From an uncultured Bacilli bacterium (GTDB lineage Bacteria; Bacillota_I; Bacilli_A; RF39; UBA660), in the NCBI GenBank assembly GCA_934162285.1, contig CAKPHY010000004.1, positions 1 through 64,000 of the forward strand: a DNA stretch of 64,000 bases, read 5' to 3'. The translations under genes were made by a program, and so were the position numbers. Positions within the stretch are counted from its first letter, which is position 1. Each line of letters opens with the position of its first letter. The notes under the pieces are model-generated. The model worked only from the letters and a program-made list of their open reading frames with translations. It did no database searches and had not been told where the DNA came from. Below, piece after piece: positions 51,061 through 59,335 of the stretch.

Positions 51061-51694
51061 TTTAAACCAAGAATATGATAAATTACAATTACAATATGGA
51101 GCAAAAGAATTAACATCTATATATAATGGCGGATGTACTGATAATCCACGCTTTTGCTTTGTTTTTATGAATCCTACAGGTAGAAATATTGCTTCAGATC
51201 CTAATTGGAAAGGAAGAAGATCACCTTGGATAGGAACTAAAAACATCTGGAAACTATTTTATAGAATAGGACTATTAAGTGAAGATTTATATAAAGATAT
51301 CATGATAAAAAAGCCCCAAGAATGGGATGAACATTTTGCTGATTTAGTATATGCTGATATTGAAAAACATAAGTGCTTTATAACTAACTTAGGAAAATGT
51401 ACTCAAATAGATGCTCGCGTATTACCAAATTCAGTTTATAATCAATATTTAGATTTATTATGTAAAGAAATTGAAATAATTAATCCTAAAGTCATCATAA
51501 CCTTTGGAAATCAAGTAAGTTCAATTTTTTTAAGTAAAAATATATCTGTATCTCAATGTAGAAAACAAAGTTTTACTAAAAACATAGCCGTTAAAGAATA
51601 TAAAGTGTATCCTGTTTATTATCCAATTGGCAATGGCATGATGAATATAGAAAAGGCAATAGAAGATTTAACTTACATTATTAACGAAAATTAA
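51044..51694 (+). CDS. Uracil-DNA glycosylase superfamily protein
   Basis: A 216-residue cytoplasmic protein. The segments RFCFVFMNPTGRNIAS, WIGTKNIWKLFYRIGL, CFITNLGKCTQIDAR, KVIITFGNQVSSIFL and VYPVYYPIGNGMMN follow the order of the UDG fold: an active-site loop after the first strand, a central NLGKC strand, IITFGN strand and a final loop. It lacks the standard GEDPG and HPSP motifs, so activity on uracil is uncertain. It may be one of the divergent SMUG- or MUG-like branches. It overlaps the end of the RhuM relic, and ATGs at 51044 and 51047 are equally possible. Confidence 0.65.
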   Translation: MMKINDLNQEYDKLQLQYGAKELTSIYNGGCTDNPRFCFVFMNPTGRNIASDPNWKGRRSPWIGTKNIWKLFYRIGLLSEDLYKDIMIKKPQEWDEHFADLVYADIEKHKCFITNLGKCTQIDARVLPNSVYNQYLDLLCKEIEIINPKVIITFGNQVSSIFLSKNISVSQCRKQSFTKNIAVKEYKVYPVYYPIGNGMMNIEKAIEDLTYIINEN

Positions 51695-51712
51695 GTTAAA
51701 AGTGAGGAAAAA

Positions 51713-52301
51713 ATGAAAAAAATATTATTAGGTGAATCAATTGTAAGTCAATTTGTGCAAGTATTACCAATCACAATTATTATTGCCGTTTTATATGCTA
51801 TTTTTAGAATCAAATATTTAAAAAATAAAGAAATCAATTATCGAAAAGAAGCATTATATTTAATATTTATTTGTTATATAGTAGGTTTATTTAATTTAGT
51901 ACTAGTACCAAGTAATTTTTGGATCATAACTTGGAATAATATATTTTATGGTTATGGTGAAAATCCCTTTGAAGGAATGTTTGATTTTTCCTACAGTTTT
52001 GTTCCTACATTGTATAGAGTTATTAAAGGTGAACTAATTATTGGTAGTTGGGTAAAAACAATGCTAATAGGAAATATTTTAATGTTTATACCTATGGGAA
52101 TATTTTTAGCATTATGTTTTAAAAAAATAAATAATAAAAATATATCTCTTTATGCTATTTTAATTACTATTATCATTGAATTCACAACTTATAATTGGTA
52201 GAAGTTGTGATATTGATGATCTAATAATGAATTCTTTGGGAATTTTAATTGGTTATTTTATATCTAATTTAATTTTGAAAATAAAAAAGAAAAAAATATA
52301 G
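51713..52301 (+). pseudogene. VanZ-like membrane protein with frameshift
   Basis: The first frame (51713-52201, 162 residues) has four membrane helices and VanZ features (YIVGLFNLVLVPSN, GNILMFIPMGIFLALCF, IIIEFT), then ends TYNW-stop. The expected continuation is in another frame: IGRSCDIDDLIMNSLGILIG...stop at 52301. Restoring two bases near 52186 rejoins them, giving the VanZ motif R-x-C/F-D-I-D-D. So it was recently intact. VanZ-like proteins are linked to glycopeptide tolerance in some hosts, but most have no known role. Confidence 0.78.
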
Positions 52302-52314
52302 AAAGAAGGTTTTA

Positions 52315-52632
52315 ATGATTAAACAAACAGCAGGACGCGAAGCTTTAGGAGAATTTGCACCAAATTTTGCTCATTATAATGACGACATTTTATTTGGCGA
52401 AAACTGGAATGATGACTCTATTGATTTAAAAACAAGATGCATAATTACAGTGGTGGCATTAATGTCGAGTGGAATAACCGATAACTCTTTAAAATATTAT
52501 TTAGAAAATGCTAAAAAAAATGGTGTAACTAAAGAAGAAATGGCTGGTATTATTACTCATACAGCTTTTTATGTCGGTTGGCCTAAAGGCTGGGCAGTAT
52601 TTAATTTAGCAAAAGAAGTTTATAAAGATTGA
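52315..52632 (+). CDS. Carboxymuconolactone decarboxylase family protein
   Basis: A 105-residue all-helical protein of the CMD/AhpD-like superfamily: REALGEFAPNFAHYNDDILF, SIDLKTRCIITVVALMSSGI, and MAGIITHTAFYVGWPKGWAV. The CxxC of peroxidase-type AhpD is absent, so it is the decarboxylase-like branch whose real substrates are mostly unknown. GAAAGAAGG before the ATG. A decayed MerR regulator is read towards it from downstream, a pairing often seen with intact genes. Confidence 0.88.
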   Translation: MIKQTAGREALGEFAPNFAHYNDDILFGENWNDDSIDLKTRCIITVVALMSSGITDNSLKYYLENAKKNGVTKEEMAGIITHTAFYVGWPKGWAVFNLAKEVYKD

Positions 52633-52640
52633 ATATACCA

Positions 52641-52670
52641 AAAAATGATGGCTTAATTGTCATCATTTTC
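52641..52670. terminator. Hairpin between the CMD gene and the MerR relic
   Basis: AAAAATGATG and CATCATTTT as arms around 10 nt. T-rich on the plus side. Confidence 0.6.
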
Positions 52671-53005
52671 TGTTTTAATTAAATAACTAAAATATTTTTT
52701 CTTACCAGATAGAACATCTTTATAAAAATTTTGTTTCCAGTGAACAAAATTAATCTCTTTTTCAATTTACTGTTTCTTATATTCTAATTCATGAAGTTTA
52801 GTATCTAAAATATCTTGTCTTTCAGGTATAGAAGATTCACCTTTTAAATATAAATCCAAATATTCTTTCATTTCTACAATACTCATCCCACAATTTTTTA
52901 GACAAGATAGACTTTTAATCCAGTTAATATCGTTATCATCAAATACCCGGTAGTTACTTTTAATTTTTGATATATTAAATACTGAAGATATTTTAGAAAA
53001 TATAA
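52653..53005 (-). pseudogene. MerR-family regulator, decayed
   Basis: The minus strand reads a degraded MerR: FNISK is joined directly to NYRVFDDNDINWIKSLSCLK, skipping the RYYEKIGLI part of the winged helix. Then come NCGMSIVEMKEYLDLYLKGE, PERQDILDTKLHELEYKKQ, an in-frame TAA, and IEKEINFVHWKQNFYKD. No start is evident. The DNA-binding domain is deleted and the coiled coil interrupted, so it is inactive. The rest of the gap to 53126 holds only the next promoter. Confidence 0.8.
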
Positions 53006-53105
53006 AAAAATAAAAAATGAAATATAGTTTACAATCAATTCAAAAATAACTAAAGAGATAAATCTTTTTTCGTTTCTTTTTCATAAGGTAAACCTAAAAT
53101 TTTGG

Positions 53106-53126
53106 TATAATAAAATAGGTGATAAT
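53106..53126 (+). promoter_or_regulatory. Compact extended -10 promoter
   Basis: TGG-TATAAT (53106-53111) and 15 nt to the ATG, containing AGGTGATAAT. Confidence 0.6.
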
Positions 53127-53504
53127 ATGCAATCAAATCAAGAAAAAATAATTAAAACAAAATTAAATGAACTTTCTAAATCAAAGTTTAGAACAAGTTT
53201 TAAGTTAAATAAAGAAGATATTGAATATATCAATAAAAAAGGATTTGAAAAAATAAAGGATCATACTTATGAATTTATTAATGAAAAACTAAAACCAGCA
53301 ATAATAAAAAATGATGGCAAGCAAACACCAACTCATAAACATCCCACATTTAAAGCGATGCATGCAACTGCAACGTGTTGTCGAGGATGTTTATATAAAT
53401 GGCATCATATAGCCAAAGATCGTGAATTAACAAATAATGAAATAAATTATATTGTATTATTAATATTAACTTGGATAAAGCAAGAGTATAATAAAAGTAA
53501 TTAG
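53127..53504 (+). CDS. DUF4186 protein
   Basis: A 125-residue cytoplasmic protein of the DUF4186 family: SKFRTSFKLNKEDIEYI, DGKQTPTHKHPTFKAMHATA and TCCRGCLYKWHHI. The clustered Cys and His (HATATCCRGC, KWHH) suggest metal binding. Function unknown. It is a single gene with the compact promoter. Confidence 0.85.
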   Translation: MQSNQEKIIKTKLNELSKSKFRTSFKLNKEDIEYINKKGFEKIKDHTYEFINEKLKPAIIKNDGKQTPTHKHPTFKAMHATATCCRGCLYKWHHIAKDRELTNNEINYIVLLILTWIKQEYNKSN

Positions 53505-53555
53505 TATTTTTGTTGTAAAATATAGTAATATAAGTTATAATAATAGTGGTGTTAT

Positions 53556-54287
53556 ATGAGAAAGTTAATTAAAAATATAAATGTTAATTACGAATTATAT
53601 GGTGAAGGAAATGATACTATTGTTCTTCTTCATGGCTGGGGTCAAAATATTGAAATGATGAAACCAATAGGTGATAATTTAAGACGTGAACATCAAATTT
53701 TAATAATTGATTTACCAGGCTTTGGTTTGAGTGATGAACCAGATTTTCCTTGGACATTATATGATTATGTTGAAATGCTTAAAGAAATGATTGAATCATT
53801 AAAATTAAAAAATATTATTTTAATGGGACATTCTTTTGGTGGAAAAATAAGCTTATTATATGCTAGTATGTACCCTGTAAAAAAAATTGTTGTTTTTGGT
53901 AGTCCTTACAAATGTAAAGTAGCTAAAGATAATTTAAAAACTAGAACTTTAAAGAAATTGAAAAAAATACCAGGTTTAAATAAGTTAGAAGAATTTGCTA
54001 AAAAACATATTGGTTCAACTGACTATAAAAATGCTTCACCTATGATGCGTGAAGTGTTAGTGAATCATGTAAATTTAGATATAACAGAAGAGGTAAAGAA
54101 AATAAAAAGTCCTCTACTTATTATTTGGGGCACTAATGATGCTGCTGTTCCTATAGCTGATGCCTATGAACTTGAAAAATTAGTTCCTGGCTCTGGTTTA
54201 GTTGTTTATCCTAATTGTACCCACTATGCTTATTTAGAAAATTTAGGTCAAACAATTAATGTTCTAAGAAGTTTTTTAGGAGGCTAA
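53556..54287 (+). CDS. Alpha/beta-hydrolase
   Basis: A 243-residue hydrolase with an intact triad layout: oxyanion region LLHGWGQNIEMM, nucleophile GHSFGGKISLLYA (Ser near 91), acid in WGTNDAAVP and His in CTHYAYLEN. The fold is common to esterases, lipases and haloperoxidases, and the substrate cannot be inferred. One base separates its stop from murF, so the two are co-expressed, perhaps only by position. Confidence 0.9.
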   Translation: MRKLIKNINVNYELYGEGNDTIVLLHGWGQNIEMMKPIGDNLRREHQILIIDLPGFGLSDEPDFPWTLYDYVEMLKEMIESLKLKNIILMGHSFGGKISLLYASMYPVKKIVVFGSPYKCKVAKDNLKTRTLKKLKKIPGLNKLEEFAKKHIGSTDYKNASPMMREVLVNHVNLDITEEVKKIKSPLLIIWGTNDAAVPIADAYELEKLVPGSGLVVYPNCTHYAYLENLGQTINVLRSFLGG

Positions 54288-54288
54288 T

Positions 54289-55875
54289 ATGAAAGAAGAA
54301 TTTATAATTTCAATTATATGCTTATTAATATATTTAATATTTAAAACTAAAAAAGCTTTTCATATGTTACAACAAAATTGGTATGATAAAAGCTATCGTT
54401 ATTTAAGATGGATGTTTAAAAATTTGAAAAAAGTTTTCTTAGAAATCGATACTTTAATATTTTTAGTATTAATAATTAATCATTTTTATGCATTTAAACA
54501 TCTAACATATATATTTGGTATATTATATTTATTATTTACAATCGTATTTGTTTATAAATCTAAAAAAGAACAAGTAAAAAAAGCAATTGTATATACTGCA
54601 AGAATTAAAAGATTAACTCTTACGATGTTAATAATTTATCTAATTCCCTTAATTATAATATTGAGTAATTTTCAAGTTCAAAAATTAGCTAACTATTATT
54701 TAATGTTTAGTATTATGGCTTATTTAAACTATTTTCTAGTTTTAATAGCTAATAGAATAAATATGCCGATTGAAAAAATGGTTTATTTTTACTATTTAAA
54801 TAAAGCTAAAACTAAATTAGCGTCAATGCCTAATTTAAAAATAATTGGTATAACTGGTAGTTATGGTAAAACCACTAGTAAAAATATTTTAAATGATATT
54901 TTAAGTACAGAATTCAATACTTTAGCTAGTCCTTTAAACTATAATACTCCTTATGGATTAATGCGAACAGTTAATAATTATTTAGATAAGTTCACAGATA
55001 TTTTTATTGCTGAAATGAGTACTTCTAAAAAAGGTGATATTCGTAAACTTGCTAAAATATTCAAGCCTCAATATGCAATATTAACTAAAATTGGAGTTGC
55101 TCATTTAGAAACATTAGGTAGTCAAGAAAATATTCAAAAAGAAAAATTTAGTTTAATAGAATCATTACCTGAAAATGGTATTGCTGTTTTAAATAAAGAT
55201 GATGAATGGCAAGTTAATTATAAAATAAAAAATAACTGTCGTGTTATATGGGTCGGAATTGATAATGATGCTGATATTCGTGCAACTAATATAAAACTAT
55301 CGCATGAAGGAAGTACTTTTGACTGTATTATTAAAGGTCAAAAATATCATTTTACAACTAAACTTTTGGGTAAAACTAATATATATAATATATTAGCAGC
55401 TATTGCCTTAGGTGTTGAATTTGGTATTGAAAATGACAAATTAGAAATGGCAGTTAGAAGAGTAAAACCAACGGAGCATCGCCTAGAATTAAAAAAATAT
55501 AAAAATATTAATATAATTGATGATGCTTATAACTCTAATCCTATTGGTTCAAAAATGGCAGTAGAAGTTCTTGGATTAATGCCAGGTAAAAAAATAATTG
55601 TTACACCTGGTATGGTTGATCTTGGTGAAAAACAAGAAGAATTAAATAAACAATTTGGTGAATATATTGCTTCTGTTGCTGATGAAGTAATATTAGTAGG
55701 AGCCAAAATAACGAAACCAATTTATGAAGGTTTAAAAAATAAAAAATATAATGAAAAACAAATTCATGTTATTGATGATGTTAAATTAGCATTTAGTTTG
55801 ATGGAAAAACTTCAAGGAGAAGAAACTTATGTTTTACTTGAAAACGATTTGCCAGACATCTTTAACGAAAAATAG
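54289..55875 (+). CDS. murF: MurF-like Mur ligase with membrane-embedded N-terminus
   Basis: ATP-dependent ligase expected to add D-Ala-D-Ala to UDP-MurNAc-tripeptide. The core is clear: P-loop GITGSYGKTTSKN (about 187-199), SPLNYNTPYGLM, AEMSTSKKGDI, DDAYNSNPIGSKMAV and PGMVDLGEKQEELN. The usual N-terminal substrate domain is replaced by about 165 residues with four to five membrane helices, so the enzyme is membrane-bound. At 528 residues it is longer than normal MurF (about 450). The next gene is ddl, which makes its D-Ala-D-Ala substrate. That supports MurF over other Mur ligases. Confidence 0.83.
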   Translation: MKEEFIISIICLLIYLIFKTKKAFHMLQQNWYDKSYRYLRWMFKNLKKVFLEIDTLIFLVLIINHFYAFKHLTYIFGILYLLFTIVFVYKSKKEQVKKAIVYTARIKRLTLTMLIIYLIPLIIILSNFQVQKLANYYLMFSIMAYLNYFLVLIANRINMPIEKMVYFYYLNKAKTKLASMPNLKIIGITGSYGKTTSKNILNDILSTEFNTLASPLNYNTPYGLMRTVNNYLDKFTDIFIAEMSTSKKGDIRKLAKIFKPQYAILTKIGVAHLETLGSQENIQKEKFSLIESLPENGIAVLNKDDEWQVNYKIKNNCRVIWVGIDNDADIRATNIKLSHEGSTFDCIIKGQKYHFTTKLLGKTNIYNILAAIALGVEFGIENDKLEMAVRRVKPTEHRLELKKYKNINIIDDAYNSNPIGSKMAVEVLGLMPGKKIIVTPGMVDLGEKQEELNKQFGEYIASVADEVILVGAKITKPIYEGLKNKKYNEKQIHVIDDVKLAFSLMEKLQGEETYVLLENDLPDIFNEK

Positions 55876-55884
55876 GAGGAATTT

Positions 55885-57072
55885 ATGAAAATTAAAGTAG
55901 GTGTAATATTTGGTGGAGAAACAGTTGAACATGAAGTAAGTATTATTTCAGCTGTTCAAGCTATGAAACATATAAATGAAGAAAAGTATGAGATTGTTCC
56001 CATTTATATGGCTAAAGATCGTACTTGGTATACGGGAAATATGTTAAAAGATATTGATGTATATCGTGATTTTGATTCTTTAAAAAAGTATGCTAAAAAA
56101 GTTGTTTTAACTAAAAAGAATAATCAATATATTTTACAAAAAATAGATGGTCTTTTTAGAAAAGAAGTAACAGATATCGATGTTATGTTACCAATTGTTC
56201 ATGGTCATGGTGCTGAAGATGGAACTTTACAAGGATATTTTGAAACTTTAGGTGTACCATATGTTGGATCAAATGTTTTAGGTTCAGCATTAGGTCAAGA
56301 TAAAGTAGTAATGAAACAAGTAATGAAAGAAGAAAATCTTCCTATTGTTGATTATGTTTGGTTTTTTGATACTGAATATGAAATGAATCATGAAGAAATT
56401 AATAAGAAGATTAGTAAAATGGGCTTTCCAGTTGTTGTAAAACCAGCAACATTAGGTAGTAGTGTTGGTATTTCTTTTGTAAAAAAAGAAGAAGAATTAG
56501 AAGATGCTATTGCTGAAGCTATAACTTATGATTCTAAAATTGTTGTAGAAAAAGCTGTTCAAAATATGGTTGAAGTAAATGCTAGTGTTATTGGCAATTA
56601 TGAATTTCAAGAAGTAAGTGTCTTGGAAGAAGTAATGGGTGCTGATGAATTCTTGAGCTATCGTGATAAATATCTTGGTGGTGGTAAAGTAAAAGGTGCT
56701 TCTAAAGGAATGGCTTCAACTAATAGAATTGTTCCAGCTCGTTTAGATGAAGCAACTACTAAAGAAGTAGGCGAAATAGCTAAGAAAGTATTTAGAACAT
56801 TAAATTTAAATGGTGTTTGTCGTATTGACTTCCTTATTGATAAAAAAGCTAATAAGATATATGTTAATGAACCAAATACTATTCCTGGGTCTTTATCATT
56901 CTATCTATGGGATAAATGTGGCAAAGATTATACAAAACTATTAGATGAAATAATTACTTTAGGTTTAAGAAGATATAAAGCAGAAAGCAAAAAAGTTCGT
57001 TCTTTTGAAAGTAACATTTTAAGCAATTTTGCTGGAGCTAAAGGTGTTAAAGGTGTAAAAGGAGTAAAATAA
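55885..57072 (+). CDS. ddl: D-alanine-D-alanine ligase
   Basis: ATP-grasp enzyme making D-Ala-D-Ala. Motifs are VIFGGETVEHEVSIISA (with the EHEVS of the family), HGHGAEDGTLQGYFE, VKPATLGSSVGISFV, and INEPNT-like VNEPNTIPGSLSFYLW. At 395 residues it is longer than usual (about 350-370). The extra C-terminal tail ends in a short repeat, GVKGVKGVK. Nine bases after murF with AGGAGG before it. A terminator overlaps its stop. Confidence 0.95.
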   Translation: MKIKVGVIFGGETVEHEVSIISAVQAMKHINEEKYEIVPIYMAKDRTWYTGNMLKDIDVYRDFDSLKKYAKKVVLTKKNNQYILQKIDGLFRKEVTDIDVMLPIVHGHGAEDGTLQGYFETLGVPYVGSNVLGSALGQDKVVMKQVMKEENLPIVDYVWFFDTEYEMNHEEINKKISKMGFPVVVKPATLGSSVGISFVKKEEELEDAIAEAITYDSKIVVEKAVQNMVEVNASVIGNYEFQEVSVLEEVMGADEFLSYRDKYLGGGKVKGASKGMASTNRIVPARLDEATTKEVGEIAKKVFRTLNLNGVCRIDFLIDKKANKIYVNEPNTIPGSLSFYLWDKCGKDYTKLLDEIITLGLRRYKAESKKVRSFESNILSNFAGAKGVKGVKGVK

Positions 57073-57089
57073 GCATTTGCTTATTTTTT
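57066..57089 (+). terminator. Terminator after ddl
   Basis: AAAATAAGC (57066-57074), loop ATTT, GCTTATTTT (57079-57087) and T. Confidence 0.7.
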
Positions 57090-57102
57090 CTAAAGGAGAA
57101 CA

Positions 57103-59079
57103 ATGAAAGAAAGAATAGAAGAATTAGTAAAAATACTAAATGAAGCCAACTATAACTATTATGTTCTTGATAATCCAACAATAACTGATCAAGAATTCGA
57201 TAAATATATGCGTGAACTTATAACTCTTGAAGAAAAATATCCTCAATACAAACTAAAAGATTCACCAAGTACTCGTGTTGGTGGTGAGGTTGTAAGTGAG
57301 TTTAAAAAAGTGTATCATGAAAAACCTATGTTAAGTTTAAGTAATGTTTTTAACGAAGAAGAAATAGTTGCTTTTGATGAACGCTTAAAAGGTATGAATA
57401 TTGTACCAACATATATTGCTGAGTTAAAAATTGATGGTCTTTCTGTATCTTTATTGTACGAAAAAGGTGAATTAGTAAGAGCAGCGACTAGAGGCGATGG
57501 CGTTGTTGGTGAAGATATTACTCATAATGCTAAAACTATTAAAAGTATTCCTTTAAAAATAAAAGAACCAATTGATATTGAAGTTCGTGGCGAGATTTAT
57601 ATGAGTAAAAAATCTTTCAATGCTTTAAACAATGAAAGAAAAGAGAAGGGTTTAGAACTTTTAGCTAATCCACGTAATGCTGCTGCTGGAAGTGTTAGAC
57701 AATTAGATAGTAAAGTTGCTGCTTCAAGAAAATTAGATTGCTTTATATATCATCTTCCTAATCCTGAAGATTATGGGATAAAAACTCATGAAGAAGCTTT
57801 GAATTTTATGAGTTCTTTGGGATTTGTTGTTAATTCTAATAATAGAAAAGTAAATAACATTCAAGAATTAATAAAATATATTGATTATTGGACAGAACAT
57901 CGTCCAACATTACCATATGAAATTGATGGTATTGTTATTAAATTGAATGACTTAGCTGATCAAAAAAAAGCAGGATTTACAGCTAAATATCCTAAATGGG
58001 CAACAGCATATAAGTTTCCAGCAACTATAGCTTTAACTAAATTAAAAGAAATCAAAATGACAGTAGGTAGAACAGGACAAGTAACACCTAATGCTATCCT
58101 AGAACCAGTTTTATTAATGGGATCTACGATTTCTAAAGCTACTTTGCATAATGAAGAATATATAAGAATTAAAGATATTCGTGTAGGTGATACTGTAGCT
58201 ATAAGAAAAGCCGGAGATGTTATTCCTCGTGTTGAAAATGTTCTTCTTGATCGTCGTACTGGTAACGAAAAGGAATTTGTTATGCCAGCAACTTGTCCAA
58301 TATGTAATAGTCTTTTAGTAAAAAAAGATGCTGCTTATTATTGTGTTAATCCTAGTTGTGATGCCAAAACTATTGAAAAATTAATTCATTTTGCATCTAG
58401 AGATGCTATGAATATTGACGGAATGGGCGATTCAATAATTGAAGATTTTTATAATATGGGTTATTTAAAAAGTATTGCTGATTTTTATGATTTAGCTAAA
58501 TATAAAGAAGAATTAATGATGTTAGAAGGCTTTGGAAATAAAAGTATTCAAAATCTTTTAAACGGAATTGAAGAATCAAAAAACAATTCTCTTGAAAAAC
58601 TTTTATTTGGATTAGGAATAAGACATGTAGGAGCAAAAATGGCCAAAACTTTAGCTAAAACATTCAATAATATTGATAATATTATTAATAAAACATTTGA
58701 AGAATTAATCAGTATTAATGATATTGGAGAAATAATAGCTCAAAGTGTTGTTGATTATTTCAAAGATGAAGAAAATATTAAATTAATAAATACATTAAAG
58801 AATTATCACTTAAATATGAATTATTTAGGTAAAGAAACTAAAAATGATGAGTTTTTAAATAAAACATTTGTTTTAACAGGTAGTTTAGAAAAACTAACTC
58901 GTGAAGAAGCAACTAAAATAATTGAAGAAAATGGTGGTAAAACCTCTTCAAGTGTTAGTTCAAAAACATATGCTGTATTGGTTGGAAAAGATCCTGGAAG
59001 CAAATATGATAAGGCATTAAAACTAAATATTCCTATTTGGAGTGAAGAAGAATTTTTAAATAAAATTAAAACAAATTGA
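57103..59079 (+). CDS. ligA: NAD-dependent DNA ligase
   Basis: Seals nicks in replication and repair using NAD. The 658-residue protein has all domains in order: Ia (YYVLDNPTITDQEFD), adenylation with AELKIDGLSVSL (Lys near 111), TRGDGVVGED, OB fold, a four-Cys zinc finger (CPICNSLL...YYCVNPSCDAK), helix-hairpin-helix repeats and a C-terminal BRCT (LNKTFVLTGSLEKLTREEAT). The TGA stop lies inside the -35 box of the trpS promoter. Confidence 0.97.
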   Translation: MKERIEELVKILNEANYNYYVLDNPTITDQEFDKYMRELITLEEKYPQYKLKDSPSTRVGGEVVSEFKKVYHEKPMLSLSNVFNEEEIVAFDERLKGMNIVPTYIAELKIDGLSVSLLYEKGELVRAATRGDGVVGEDITHNAKTIKSIPLKIKEPIDIEVRGEIYMSKKSFNALNNERKEKGLELLANPRNAAAGSVRQLDSKVAASRKLDCFIYHLPNPEDYGIKTHEEALNFMSSLGFVVNSNNRKVNNIQELIKYIDYWTEHRPTLPYEIDGIVIKLNDLADQKKAGFTAKYPKWATAYKFPATIALTKLKEIKMTVGRTGQVTPNAILEPVLLMGSTISKATLHNEEYIRIKDIRVGDTVAIRKAGDVIPRVENVLLDRRTGNEKEFVMPATCPICNSLLVKKDAAYYCVNPSCDAKTIEKLIHFASRDAMNIDGMGDSIIEDFYNMGYLKSIADFYDLAKYKEELMMLEGFGNKSIQNLLNGIEESKNNSLEKLLFGLGIRHVGAKMAKTLAKTFNNIDNIINKTFEELISINDIGEIIAQSVVDYFKDEENIKLINTLKNYHLNMNYLGKETKNDEFLNKTFVLTGSLEKLTREEATKIIEENGGKTSSSVSSKTYAVLVGKDPGSKYDKALKLNIPIWSEEEFLNKIKTN

Positions 59080-59104
59080 CAATAAAAAATACTTGATATA
59101 TAAT
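59076..59104 (+). promoter_or_regulatory. trpS promoter overlapping the ligA stop
   Basis: TTGACA (59076-59081), 17 nt, TATAAT (59099-59104). The -35 hexamer includes the ligA TGA. Confidence 0.85.
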
Positions 59105-59109
59105 CAAAA

Positions 59110-59322
59110 TATAAATTGTTGATTCAGAGAAGTAAATATAAGATATTTTAAAGAGAGCAATTGTTGGTGTGAAATTGTAAATTAATTATATTGAATGGAC
59201 TGATGAGAGACCACCGAAATTAGTAGGCTGGTACGGAATTCTACCGTTAACAAGAAATGTGTATGATGGTACATATTAAATTAGGTGGCTAAACTTATCC
59301 TATTTTGGGATAAGTTTTTATT
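59110..59322 (+). ncRNA. T-box leader of trpS
   Basis: tRNA-Trp-sensing leader. The Trp specifier TGG is at 59196-59198, in TTGAA-TGG-AC. The antiterminator core TTAGGTGGCTAA (59281-59292) carries TGGC, matching a discriminator G as in tRNA-Trp. The terminator AAACTTATCC/GGATAAGTTT followed by T-rich sequence is at 59291-59320. The T-box core departs from the usual AAGGTGGTACCACG, so a strict motif search could miss it. Confidence 0.9.
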
Positions 59323-59335
59323 TTTAGGAGGGAAA

